Source of the DNA: Gemmobacter sp034519525 | GTDB lineage: Bacteria > Pseudomonadota > Alphaproteobacteria > Rhodobacterales > Rhodobacteraceae | Length of the DNA stretch: 64,000 bases | NCBI GenBank assembly: GCA_034519525.1 | Contig: JAXHOJ010000062.1 | Span: 42,169 to 106,168 of the forward strand | Direction: 5' to 3' | Shown: one piece after another, positions 45,581 through 54,688 of the stretch | Layout: each line of letters starts with the position of its first letter | Numbering within the stretch: the stretch's first letter is position 1 | Notes under the pieces: generated by a model | The model's database searches: none | What the model was told of the DNA's origin: nothing | Seen by the model: the letters and a program-made list of their open reading frames with translations, nothing else | Position numbers and translations under genes: made by a program

Positions 45581-46469
45581 TTCTGCCCCCTCAGGAAACG
45601 GCGGTTCAGCAACGAGGAACACCACGCTGACACCACCGTGACGATCAGCATCGCCGATCACCGCGATGGCCGAGCCCCCACAGCCTTGTCATTCTGTTTC
45701 AGCATCTGCACTTCGATCATGTTCGCAATCATCGGGATCTTGCCACCGCCGATCAGCTCGGGCGTCACATAATCCCCGATGGTCGGGATGAACACGATCA
45801 GCACCGCCGCAATCACCCCCGGCATCGACAGGGGCAGCGTGACGCGCAGGAAGGTCAGCAGCTGGCTTTCGCCCAGATCCTGCCCCGCTTCCAGCAGCGA
45901 ACGGTCGATCTTTTCCAGGCTGACAAAGATCGGCAGGATGGCGAAGGGCGCATAGGCATGGGCCAGCGTCGCCACCATAGATCCGATGGAATAGTTGATG
46001 ACGGTCAGCGGCTCGTCGATGATGCCGATGCTCATCAGGCCCGAGTTGATGACGCCGTTATAGCCCAGGATCACCTTCCACAGGAAGACCCGGATCAGAT
46101 AGGTGGTCCAGAACGGGATGGTGATCAGGAACAGCCACAAAGCCTTGCGTTCCGGCTTGACATGAAAGCTGACAAAATAGGCCACCGGATAGGCCAGCAG
46201 CACGGTGATCAGCGTCACCAGCATCGAAACCCACAGCGACCGCAGCATGATCGCCTGATAGATGCGGCCCGTCCAGACCTCGGCATAATTGCTGAATGTG
46301 AACCCGGCAGAGACACCGTGCCGCGCCCGTCCAGTCATGAACGGAATAGACCAGAACCGTCAGCCAACGGCGCCGCCAGCATAAGTATGGCGTAAACCGC
46401 GGTGGGCGAGATCAGCAGATAGCCCTGCGCTGCCTCTGAATCCCTGAAACGGCCGCGCGTTGCAGCCAT
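45577..46469 (-). pseudogene. ABC permease, PotB-like, with several frameshifts
   Basis: The longest intact piece reads FTFSNYAEVWTGRIYQAIML, VTLLI-type membrane segments, TIPFWTTYLIRVFLWKVILG and the coupling loop RSLLEAGQDLGES. It ends with IGDYVTPELIGGGKIPMIAN. The N-terminus from ATG 46469 (SEAAQGYLLISPTAVYAILM) and the C-terminus (LIVTVVSAW, LNRRFLRGQK) lie in other frames, requiring at least three indels. With correction the length would be near 297 residues, normal for the family. It is the first gene of the importer operon. Confidence 0.75.
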
Positions 46470-46635
46470 CTTTCCCTCATGCTCCCCTGTCGGACCGCTG
46501 CAGGCGTTGGCGCCTTGTGATTTGATCAAATGTCTAGACCGGTTGATTCGCTTAAAAGGCGAAGAGCGGCACCCTCATTTCGCAGAACTGACAATCAACC
46601 CCGCAGGGCAATGGACTCCGGGCGCAAAGATCGGA

Positions 46636-46926
46636 TCATTTGCGGAGCCGATGCCGGGTCAGCCACGCGATGCGCTCGATGGCAATCGCCCGTTTCTTCA
46701 GCTCGTCATAAAGCGTCGGCACCACGCGGATCGCTGCCGCACCGCAAGCCGCAGCGCCTCTCGCAGATGCGGGCGTCGCGACCTGGATCCTCGATGCCAC
46801 GCGCCAGATCATGCGGCGCGCCACACCATCGTCATAGACGATTTCCGTGTTGCCGTGACGGTTCTTGCGCCAACCAAGAAAATCCGCGCCGCCGTGCGGC
46901 GCGTGGAAAGTATGCTGCAGTCCCAT
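46636..46926 (-). CDS. Small hypothetical protein
   Basis: From ATG 46926 the 96-residue product opens MGLQHTFHAPHGGADFLGWR and includes VYDDGVARRMIWRVASRIQV and a basic C-terminus. The ribosome binding site is weak (AGAGAG, nine bases away). No family or motif is recognised. It could be a chance frame, but the composition is more protein-like than that of antisense frames nearby. Confidence 0.35.
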   Translation of the reverse strand: MGLQHTFHAPHGGADFLGWRKNRHGNTEIVYDDGVARRMIWRVASRIQVATPASARGAAACGAAAIRVVPTLYDELKKRAIAIERIAWLTRHRLRK

Positions 46927-47064
46927 TTTTCGGGCTCTCTTTTTGTCTGCTCGTGGCGCAACTATGCCGCCCGCGCGCCGGACCTGCGTCAAGCGGCGGG
47001 CCCGGGCACAATCCGCGTGATGCGCAGCGCGATCTGCCACCGGTCGCGGCAATAGCCGCCCGCA

Positions 47065-48480
47065 TCACACCGCCATATCCGAAGGCGGGCGCCGCAACAG
47101 CCGCGCCAGCGTGGCCAGTGCCGGCTCATACCGATCCAGCGGAACGCCGCCCGCCACGGCAATGCGCAGCGCATGGGGCGCCCGGCCATGGATCAGCGCA
47201 TATTCATCGGCCTGCCGGACCAGCACCCCCTCGGCCTCGGCCGTGCGCGCAAAGGTCGAGGCCCGCCAGCCCGACGGCAGCGGCAACCAGACAAACGGCA
47301 GCCCGGGCTGCCAGCGGATATCAAACAGCGCCAAGCGCATTGACCATGGCCTGCAGACGTTCCGAAAACGCCGCCTGCACCTTGCGGCGCAGATCTTCTG
47401 CCGCCCCGCTTTCCAGCAGATCCAGCACCAGATCAGACACGGGCCGCGCCAGCGCAAAGAACCCGTGCTGTGCGGTCAGCCGCCCCGCCTCGCCCATGCC
47501 AACCGGGCAGACGGCATAGCCAAAGCGCAAGGCCGCCGAGACGGATCTTGGAGACTGATCCGATGTACCAGGTCCGCTCCGGCGCCAGCGCCCGCAGCGA
47601 TGGAAGATCGCTTTCCGCAATCGAATAGCAATCATCCTCCACCACCTGCAGATCATAGCGGCGCGCGATTTCCACGATTTCGGCCCGGCGCACCGCCGAC
47701 ATGCGGCCGGTGGTCGGGTTCTGCGCCTCCGGCGTCAGGACCAGGATCTGCGCGCTGTGCCGACGGCAGGCCGCCTCCAGCGCATCGGGCATCATGCCCT
47801 GATCGTCGATCTCCACCCCCACCATCTCGGCCCGGGCCAGTTTGGCGGCATGGCGGATGCCCGGATAGGCCAGATCCTCTGTCAGGATCACCGGCCGGTC
47901 GCCGCGCAGGCAGCACAGGAACATCAGAAGCAGCGCATTCTGCCCGCCATGGGTCAGCGCCACATCATCCGGTCCGAAACCGGGCCCAGAATCCGGTCGC
48001 GCCATCCAAATCACGCACCGCGGCCGCGCAGCGGCAGCTTCTCCGCGCTGCGACTGGGTAATCCAGCCAGCCCGCATCCAGCCCGGCTGCCAGATCCGCT
48101 GCCAGCGCCGCGCGAAAGGCGTCGGCCTGCCCGACATCCGGCAGCTGCGGCGACCGCAGATCCACCAGCCAGGGCTCTGACTGCAGATCCCGCTCCTGAA
48201 ACAGCGATTGTGTCGGCCCCAGCCGCGGCGCCCGCGCCGCAACAAAGGTGCCCCGCCCCACAGTGGCCGCCAGCAGCCCTTCTTGTGTCGCAAGCTGATA
48301 GGCCCGGCTCACCGTGCCCGGCGTGACATGCAGCCCCCAGGCCAGATCGCGCACCGTCGGCAGCTGCGTGCCCGGCGGCAGCTCCCCCGCGCGGATGGCC
48401 TCGCGCAGCGCCCGCGTCAGCGCCAGATATTTCGGGCCGGGATACAAGTTCAGCTCGGGCTGCCAATTTGTATCAGTCAC
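47065..48480 (-). pseudogene. MocR-type regulator (GntR DNA-binding plus aminotransferase domain), frame broken
   Basis: The N-terminus from GTG 48480 (TDTNWQPELNLYPGPKYLAL) leads into a GntR winged helix (TVRDLAWGLHVTPGTVSRAY). The PLP-fold part has ALTHGGQNALLLMFLCCLRG, TPEAQNPTTGRMSAVRRAEI, VVEDDCYSIAES and IGSVSK with the PLP lysine. RFGYAVCPVGM and IHGRAPHALRIAVAG complete the C-terminus. Breaks lie near 47985, 47545 and 47335. MocR proteins sense PLP or amino compounds and regulate a divergent gene. AGAGGAA precedes the start. The repeated TTGTATCA boxes upstream support a functional regulator, so indel errors are likely. Confidence 0.8.
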
Positions 48481-48549
48481 AATGTTCCTCTGGCGATTGA
48501 TACATTGATATTGTATCAAACTCATACGCCAATTTCGGCTTTGTATCAA
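48468..48549. promoter_or_regulatory. Repeated TTGTATCA boxes at the mocR start
   Basis: TTGATACA (48497-48504) and TTGTATCAA (48511-48519) form an inverted pair. TTGTATCA also occurs at 48468-48475 and TTGTATCAA at 48541-48549. MocR regulators commonly bind such direct and inverted repeats, so these are probable operators for mocR and for the divergent DUF1127 gene. Confidence 0.65.
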
Positions 48550-48565
48550 CACAAAAGGTGCTAAC

Positions 48566-48793
48566 ATGGCCCGGTCGCAACTGACCGCCCCGACGCTGAT
48601 CCTGTCCAACGTGCAGTATCTGCCGCCCGTATCGCGCATTGCGGTTGCGATCGCGCAGACCGTACTCACCTGGGACATGCGCCGGAATGGCCGCCGCGCC
48701 TTGAAAACGCTTGACGCGCATCTGCTGCGCGACATCGGCCTCAGCACTCAGGATGCCGGGAACGAGGCTGAAAAGCCCTTCTGGCGCGACTGA
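48566..48793 (+). CDS. DUF1127 (YjiS-like) small protein
   Basis: The 75-residue protein ends with the DUF1127 signature: WDMRRNGRRALKTLDAHLLR, DIGLSTQDAGNEA. The preceding segment is hydrophobic. Arginine-rich DUF1127 proteins affect RNA turnover and phosphate or stress responses in alphaproteobacteria. It is read divergently from mocR behind the repeated boxes, with AAAGGTGCTAAC before the start. Confidence 0.85.
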   Translation: MARSQLTAPTLILSNVQYLPPVSRIAVAIAQTVLTWDMRRNGRRALKTLDAHLLRDIGLSTQDAGNEAEKPFWRD

Positions 48794-48890
48794 TCCCCAC
48801 GGATTACCCCCGGACGTTGGGCGCCGCCCCTGCGGCCGCCTTTTTCCTGCCGCATCCGCCGCGCAAGAAACAGAACCGCACAAAGCAAAA

Positions 48891-48913
48891 GGCCCGCCAT
48901 ATGGCGGGCCTTT
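48891..48913. terminator. Perfect 20-bp palindromic terminator
   Basis: GGCCCGCCAT meets ATGGCGGGCC directly, with AAAA before and TTTC after, between the convergent DUF1127 and rpsI genes. It can act in both directions. Confidence 0.85.
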
Positions 48914-48935
48914 CGAAGTGAACAATGCTCGAAAC

Positions 48936-49432
48936 TCAGCGCTTCGAGAACTGGAACGAGCGGCGGGCTTTCGCCTTGCCGTATTTCTTCCGTTCCACCA
49001 CGCGGCTGTCGCGGGTCAGGAAGCCTGCGGCCTTCAGCGCGGGGCGCAGGCTGGGTTCATACAGCTGCAGCGCCTTCGAAATGCCGTGCTTCACAGCACC
49101 GGCCTGGCCCGACAGACCGCCGCCAGCCACGGTTGCGAAAACGTCGAACTGGCCTTCGACGTTGGCAACGGTGAAGGGCTGGCGCAGGATCATCTGCAGC
49201 ACGGGACGGGCGAAATAGACCGCCATTTCCTTGCCGTTCACCACGACCTTGCCGGAACCCGGCTTGATCCAGACGCGGGCGACCGCGTCCTTGCGCTTGC
49301 CGGTGGCATAGGAACGGCCAAGCTTGTCGCGCAGGGGCGTGCGCGGGGCCACGGCTTCGGCAGCCGCAGCGGCGGCGCCGAGGTGCCCGAGACGGCCGAT
49401 TTCAGATCGTCGAGGGATTTGATGTCGGCCAT
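48936..49432 (-). CDS. rpsI: 30S ribosomal protein S9, one-base frameshift
   Basis: The start at 49432 reads MADIKSLDDLKSAVSGTSA. The body, in another frame from about 49375, reads LRDKLGRSYATGKRKDAVAR, VWIKPGSGKVVVNGKEMAVY, FARPVLQMILRQPFTVANVE and ends RKKYGKAKARRSFQFSKR. The shift falls in a GC-rich run (GGCGCCGCCGCTGCGGCTGC). S9 is essential and its C-terminal tail contacts the P-site tRNA, so a real break is very unlikely; the base is probably missing in the data. It follows rplM with almost no gap. Confidence 0.93.
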
Positions 49433-49434
49433 GA

Positions 49435-49901
49435 TCAGGCGCTCCGGGTGTTCTTCGGGTTCAGCGCCTTGACGTCCAGGACGGTCGGGGCTGCTGCGCT
49501 TCATGCGGATGCTCGGCGCCGGCGTAAACGCGCAGGTTGGTCATCTGCTGGCGGCCCAGGCGGTTGCGGGTGATCATGCGCTCGACAGCTTTTACCACCA
49601 CACGCTCGGGATGCTTGCCTTCCAGCACCTGACGCGCGGTGCGCTGCTTGATGCCGCCCGGGTGGCCGGTGTGCCAGTAGTAACGCTTGTCGTCGCGCTT
49701 GTTGCCGGTCATCTGCACCTTGTCGGCGTTGATGATGATGACGTTGTCACCCATGTCCATGTGGGGGGTGAAGGTCGGCTTGTTCTTGCCGCGCAGGATG
49801 TTGGCGACGATCGTGGCGAGACGGCCCAGAACAACGCCCTCGGCGTCGATCAGGATCCACTTCTTTTCGATCTCCGCCGGAATAGCGGTGTAGGTTTTCA
49901 T
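49435..49901 (-). CDS. rplM: 50S ribosomal protein L13, frameshift near the C-terminus
   Basis: The protein is clear from MKTYTAIPAEIEKKWILIDA through LGRLATIVANILRGKNKPTF, YYWHTGHPGGIKQRTARQVL and MITRNRLGRQQMTNLRVYAG. After HEAQQP the frame changes and the shifted frame gives TVLDVKALNPKNTRSA, the normal family end, with its stop at 49435. A C run in CAGCAGCCCCG is where bases were gained or lost. It forms the usual rplM-rpsI operon. Confidence 0.93.
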
Positions 49902-50067
49902 GTCAGACCCATGCGATGAGGAAGGCCATAGGCCCCCGTAAATCTCGGATGCTGGCTTCTCCCCGATTCCGCCCGTCAGGTCAAGTGCAGCGCAATCAAT
50001 TTAATCATTCAAATTCAATAACTTGCAAAAACGGTACCATAATACCCCAATTTTTACCCCTTTCCTC

Positions 50068-50082
50068 TTGGCCCAAATACCC
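50068..50082 (+). repeat. Copy B of the dispersed motif TTGGCCCAAATACCC
   Basis: It is identical to copy A over 15 bases and is again followed by GC-rich inverted repeats (GCCGGAGGCGGCGGAG and GCCGCAGGC units to about 50160). It fills most of the gap between rplM and the SseB-like gene, which holds no other gene. Confidence 0.6.
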
Positions 50083-50198
50083 CCGCCGGAGGCGGCGGAG
50101 ACCAGCGGCCGCAGGCCGCGCAGGCGACCTGTCACTTGCCGCCGCAGGCGGCGCCTTCGGATCACCGGGGTCACGGGCAGGAAATGGGGCCCCCCGGC

Positions 50199-50984
50199 TC
50201 AGCGCAGAACCGGCGGCCGGTCGGGGTTCATGCCCGGCGCCTGCGGGGCCGCAGCTTCTCTGGCCACGGGTTCGGGCAGATCAAAGCGCAGGGCAACCTG
50301 TGCCATGGCCGCCACTGCAGGCGTGCCCGCGTCCAGAAAGACCACATCCATCTCGCCGGCCTCTATCCCCGAAAAGGTCAGCGATTCCGCCGCCGCCCGG
50401 GCCAGCGCCGCCTGCGCGCCCGCCACCGCATCCACGAAGGCCAGCATATGCCCGCGCCGCCCGCCACGATAGGTGACCGCCGCCAGCAGCGCATGATCCG
50501 CCAGACCGCCCGCCCGGGCCAGCTTGGCATCAAGCCCCGCCAGCAAGGCCTCGGGCAGACCGGCAGGCGCATCAAACCGCTCTGGCACCGCCTCGGCCTC
50601 TTCCGGCCCATGGTCCAGCGTTTCCGCCAGCCAATCCACCGCAAAGGGCGGCAACAGCATCGACGACGGCGCCACCCCCAGATTGATGCCCAGCCCGATG
50701 CCCTGCCCGGCCAGCAACTGTGCCACAACCCGCCCCGGCAGCGCGGCATAGGCCGCAGGCACGCCGGTAAAAGCCCCCAGCCGTGCCTCGGTATCGAAGA
50801 TCAGCACCACCGGCCCGTCTTCCAGATCAAAGACGCGCGGGGTCAGCTTCTCGCCCTGCGCCTCTTCTTCCAGCAACAGCACCATCTCGCCATCGGCCAG
50901 CCGTTCATAGAACCGCAGCCGCGGCGCATCATCTCCGTCAGGGGCGGCGACCATCGCCTCATAGGCAGCATCCAGCGGCGTCAT
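50199..50984 (-). CDS. SseB-family protein
   Basis: The 261 residues match the SseB family (enhanced serine sensitivity). They contain FYERLADGEMVLLLEEEAQG, VFDLEDGPVVLIFDTEARLG, AYAALPGRVVAQLLAGQGIG and a C-terminal domain with VDAVAGAQAALARAAAESLT and MDVVFLDAGTPAVAAMAQVA. The biochemical role is not established. The ATG at 50984 has GGAGG five bases upstream; an ATG four codons earlier also has a GGAGG. Confidence 0.8.
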   Translation of the reverse strand: MTPLDAAYEAMVAAPDGDDAPRLRFYERLADGEMVLLLEEEAQGEKLTPRVFDLEDGPVVLIFDTEARLGAFTGVPAAYAALPGRVVAQLLAGQGIGLGINLGVAPSSMLLPPFAVDWLAETLDHGPEEAEAVPERFDAPAGLPEALLAGLDAKLARAGGLADHALLAAVTYRGGRRGHMLAFVDAVAGAQAALARAAAESLTFSGIEAGEMDVVFLDAGTPAVAAMAQVALRFDLPEPVAREAAAPQAPGMNPDRPPVLR

Positions 50985-51131
50985 GCGATCCTCCATGGTT
51001 CCGCCTCCAGCTAGGCCAAGCGGCCTGCATGGGCAAGCCCCGGCCGATCAGAGGCATTGCGGACAAAGCCCGCTTGCAACCGCGCCGAAACCCCTGCAAC
51101 CTTCGCGGGCATTTCAGGGATGGAGTTTCCG

Positions 51132-52559
51132 ATGCCCACCAACGCCCGCCCCACCGGCAAGCCGCTGATTGTCGGCGATCCCTTCGTCGGCTCGACACTG
51201 ACGGTCGATTATTCGCAGATACGCGATGCGGACGGTATCCAGACCAACACCATTGAAACGATATGGAATGTCACTGTACCTGCGCCTGTTTATATCGGCA
51301 CGAGCTATGCTATCGAATTTGACGATTTCTTCGGTAACTATGTCTTTTACAACTACCAGATTGACCCCGCGAAGATCAACGTCACGATCTCCTACCGCGA
51401 TGGCGCGGGCAACCTTGAAAACGTCAGCGCAACCCCGGTCGTCTTGGGTATCCGGGTTGCGCCCGGCACGGCGGGGGATGATGTCATCGCCGCCATTTCT
51501 TCGACGCTCGGCTATGACGGGGGTGGCGGTAACGATCTGATACAGGGTGATGACCTGCGCAACTACGTTTTGGGCGGCGCTGGCTATGACACCATCTTTG
51601 GCGGCGGCGGCGATGATGTCCTGCACGCGGGCCATGATGGCGCCGAAATCAGCGGCGATGACGGCAACGACCGGCTCTTCGCCGAGGATAACGCCGCCTC
51701 GGTCGTGCTCTATGGTGGCGCGGGCGACGACTACCTGCGCGCCAAGACATCAGAGAATGCCACGCTGCACGGCGGCGGCGGCAATGACGAAATTGACAGC
51801 GATGGTACAAGCAGCGACGACATCATCCATGGCGATGCTGGAAGCGACACGATCCGTGCGGGCGGTGGCGCAGATCTGATCCTTGGCGGGGATGGGCGCG
51901 ATCGTATCACCACACAAAGCGGCAAGGATACAGTCTATGGTGGTGGCGGTCAGGATTCTATCGACGGCAAGAATGATCATGATCGGCTCTATGGCGGGGC
52001 CGATCATGACAGGATCATGGGCGGCAACGGTTTCGACCGGCTCTGGGGCGAAGGCGGCAATGACAGGCTCTATGGCGGCAGCGAGCGCACCCGCCCCTTC
52101 GACAGCCCCTTCGACAATGACCAGCTCTTCGGCGGCGCAGGCAATGACCTCCTCTATGGCGCCAAGGGGAGCGATCTTCTGGCCGGGGGTGGCGGGGCCG
52201 ATACGCTGGTCGGCGGCACGGGCCGCGACAGGATGTCGGGCGGGGCCGATACGGCGGCCGATATCTTCCGCTTCAACGATGTCACCGACAGCGGCCTAGG
52301 TGCCGAGGCCGATCTGATCCTGGATTTCGTCTCGGGCACCGACCGGTTGAATCTGGTCGGCCTTGATGCCGATACACTCGCCACCGGCAACCAGCGCTTC
52401 GCCTTCAGCGAAACCGGCGCGCAGGCCAATGCCGTCTGGCTGCGGCTGGAGGGGGATTTGCTCTATCTCTCCGGCGATGTGGATGGCGATGCCGTGGCGG
52501 ATTTCGAGATCGCCTTCGCAGGCATGACCACCCTTGCCGCAACCGATGTGATGCTGTGA
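51132..52559 (+). CDS. RTX-type calcium-binding protein, probable type I secretion substrate
   Basis: After an N-terminal immunoglobulin-like part (about residues 1-115, STLTVDYSQIRDADGIQTNT, NVTISYRDGAGNLENVSATP), the 475-residue protein carries many GGxGxDxL nonapeptides (GGGGNDLIQGDD, GGAGYDTIFGGGGDD, GGAGNDLLYG, GGGGADTLVGGTGRD). These bind calcium and fold into a parallel beta roll outside the cell. There is no signal peptide. The C-terminal part (DLILDFVSGTDRLNLVGLDA) is the typical region around a type I secretion signal. No ABC exporter gene is adjacent. GGAG lies seven bases before the chosen ATG. Confidence 0.92.
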   Translation: MPTNARPTGKPLIVGDPFVGSTLTVDYSQIRDADGIQTNTIETIWNVTVPAPVYIGTSYAIEFDDFFGNYVFYNYQIDPAKINVTISYRDGAGNLENVSATPVVLGIRVAPGTAGDDVIAAISSTLGYDGGGGNDLIQGDDLRNYVLGGAGYDTIFGGGGDDVLHAGHDGAEISGDDGNDRLFAEDNAASVVLYGGAGDDYLRAKTSENATLHGGGGNDEIDSDGTSSDDIIHGDAGSDTIRAGGGADLILGGDGRDRITTQSGKDTVYGGGGQDSIDGKNDHDRLYGGADHDRIMGGNGFDRLWGEGGNDRLYGGSERTRPFDSPFDNDQLFGGAGNDLLYGAKGSDLLAGGGGADTLVGGTGRDRMSGGADTAADIFRFNDVTDSGLGAEADLILDFVSGTDRLNLVGLDADTLATGNQRFAFSETGAQANAVWLRLEGDLLYLSGDVDGDAVADFEIAFAGMTTLAATDVML

Positions 52560-52614
52560 CACGCAGGGCAGCGCGGGCCTTGCCCCGCCGCCGCCCGCAC
52601 CGCATATCCCCGGC

Positions 52615-53249
52615 ATGACCCCCGACCCCGCCCCTCTGGCTGACCGCATCCGCGCCTGCCGCCTGTGCGCCGGGCGCTTTGCCACAACCGCCACGGCGCA
52701 TCCCCCCGCCCCGTCGTCTGGTTCGAACCGGGCGCCCGCATCCTGATTGCAGGGCAAGCGCCCGGCGCGCGGGTCCATGCCTCGGGGCGCCCCTTCACCG
52801 ATCCCTCGGGCGACCGGCTGCGCCACTGGCTGGGGATCGACGCGGCCACCTTCTACGACCGCAGCCGCATTGCCATCGTGCCTGCCGCCTTCTGCTTTCC
52901 GGGCTATGATGCCAAGGGCGCCGACCTGCCGCCACCGCCGCTCTGCGCCGCCACCTGGGGGGCCGAGGTCGACGCCGCCCTGCCTGCCATCCGCCTGCGC
53001 ATCCTGGCCGGGGCTTCGGCCTTTCGCCGCCACCTGGGCCTGCGCGGCCCGGTCGATGCGCTGGTGCGCGACTGGCGCACCCGGGCGCCCGATACCTTCC
53101 TGCTGCCGCATCCTTCGTGGCGCAACAGCGGCTGGCTGAAACGCAACCCCTGGTTCGAGACCGATCTGCTGCCAGACCTGCGCCGCGCCGTGCAGGCCGC
53201 CCTTGCGGCAACAGCGATGCCCCCCCGCAACACCCGCAGAACAGACTGA
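52615..53249 (+). CDS. Uracil-DNA glycosylase superfamily protein, one-base deletion
   Basis: The start at 52615 gives MTPDPAPLADRIRACRLCAG RF; the continuation RPVVWFEPGARILIAGQAPG, ARVHASGRPFTDPSGDRLRH, VPAAFCFPGYDAKGADLPPP and FLLPHPSWRNSGWLKRNPWF is in the next frame. One C missing from the run at about 52698-52704 restores HPPRPVVWFEP. The motifs (GQAPG, PF-D-SG-RLR, LPHPS-RN) fit the UDG-like DNA repair family. The paired cysteines RACRLC suggest an iron-sulfur form, as in families 4 and 5. Confidence 0.85.
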
Positions 53250-53317
53250 CCCGTGCCGTTGCCCTCTGCCGCACCGGGGACTAGGACAGCCCGGCCCCAA
53301 CCAGCAGCAGAGCCCTG

Positions 53318-54517
53318 ATGTATCGTGTCTCCTCCTACATCCGTCATTTCGCCCGCGCCCTGCTGGCCGGGGCGGTGATTGCCACGCTTTGGGTGAACCT
53401 TGCCCCTGCCAGCTATTACGATGCGCTGGAATGGCGGCTGTTTCCCCTGCCGCTACCCGGCTGGCTGATCGACCCCAACGCCCGCGCCACCGCGATCACG
53501 CTGGTGTCCGATCTGTTCATGGCGCTGTTCGTCTTCGTCATCGGCAAAGAGCTGTGGGAGGCGCATATGCTGGAACGCGGCGCCCTGCGCGGGCAGCGCG
53601 CGGCGCTGCCGCTCTTTGCCTCGCTGGGGGCGATGGCCGGTGGGGTGGCCGTCTGGGTTCTGGTGTCGGCCCTGTTCGTCACGGCGGAGGAGGCGCGCTT
53701 TGCCACCGGCTGGCCCCTGCCCATCGGCTGCGATGTGGTGCTGTGCTATGTGACCGGCCGCCTTGTCTTTGGCCCCGGCCATCCGGCGCTGCATATGCTG
53801 CTGCTCATCACCATCGGCTGCGATCTGGCGGGGCTTCTGGTGCTTGGCCTGCTGCTTCCGGCAGAGCCGCTGCGGCTCTGGTGGCTGCTGCTGCCGCTGC
53901 TGGCAAGCCTTGCCGTCTGGCTGGCCTGCGGGCGCCATGCCCGTTCGGTGCGCGAAACGCGGCGGCAGCGGGCGCTGCACCTCTGGCCCTATCTGCTGGC
54001 GGGTGCCGTCAGCTGGATCGGGGTTTCGGCGGCAGGCCTGCCCGGTGCGCTGGGGCTTTTGCCGGTGATCCCCGCCATTCCCCATTCCGAACGGACCTTC
54101 GGCCTCTTTGCCGAGGCGGAAGAGCTGCTGCATGATCCGCTGAACCGCATCGCGCATCTGATGGTGCCCGCGATGACGCTGGTGCTGTTCCTGTTCGGGC
54201 TGACGCGCGGCGGCATTGATCCGGCGGCGCTGGCCCCCACCACCTTTGCGGCACTGGCGGCCTTCTGGATCGGCAAACCGCTGGGCCTTCTGGCTGGGGC
54301 GGCGCTGGCGCAGCGGCTGCCGGGCGTCACCTTGCCCGAAGGCATCCGCCCCGCCGATCTGGCCCGCATCGCCCTGATTGCCGGGCTTGGCTTCACCGTG
54401 CCGCTGATCGCCATCGACAGCGCCCTGCCCGGCGGCGCCATGGCCGAGGCTGCCCGGCTGGGCATCGCCCTGTCGCTGCTGATCGCCCCGGCCACCTTGC
54501 TGCTGGCCCGCAGGTAA
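53318..54517 (+). CDS. nhaA: NhaA-family sodium/proton antiporter
   Basis: The 399-residue membrane protein has about eleven hydrophobic segments. Family positions are visible in DLFMALFVFVIGKELWEAHM, LPIGCDVVLCYVTGRLVFGP and LLLITIGCDLAGLLVLGL. Typical NhaA proteins carry two adjacent aspartates in the transport site (ALAIIDDLGA); here the corresponding place reads GCDLAG with one Asp. Ion selectivity may therefore differ. It is a single gene upstream of the kps pair. Confidence 0.82.
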   Translation: MYRVSSYIRHFARALLAGAVIATLWVNLAPASYYDALEWRLFPLPLPGWLIDPNARATAITLVSDLFMALFVFVIGKELWEAHMLERGALRGQRAALPLFASLGAMAGGVAVWVLVSALFVTAEEARFATGWPLPIGCDVVLCYVTGRLVFGPGHPALHMLLLITIGCDLAGLLVLGLLLPAEPLRLWWLLLPLLASLAVWLACGRHARSVRETRRQRALHLWPYLLAGAVSWIGVSAAGLPGALGLLPVIPAIPHSERTFGLFAEAEELLHDPLNRIAHLMVPAMTLVLFLFGLTRGGIDPAALAPTTFAALAAFWIGKPLGLLAGAALAQRLPGVTLPEGIRPADLARIALIAGLGFTVPLIAIDSALPGGAMAEAARLGIALSLLIAPATLLLARR

Positions 54518-54566
54518 AGCGGCAAACACGGCCAGGCCGGTAAGGCGGCAGAGATTGCCAATCCCC

Positions 54567-54617
54567 CCCTGAAACGGACATAATAACGCCTGAAAGACGC
54601 ATTACCGCCTGAAAGAC
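54567..54617 (+). repeat. Iterated CGCCTGAAAGAC boxes upstream of kpsT
   Basis: Two exact 12-base copies (54587-54598 and 54606-54617) are 19 bases apart. A weaker third copy, CCCCTGAAACGGAC, lies about 20 bases before. The near two-turn spacing suggests a protein binding site that controls the kps genes. Confidence 0.5.
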
Positions 54618-54688
54618 AGCAGGCAGTGACAGGACGTTAAGACAGTTGGCCTATCCGGTAAAAGACTGGCGGGCGCGGTGGGGCGGGT

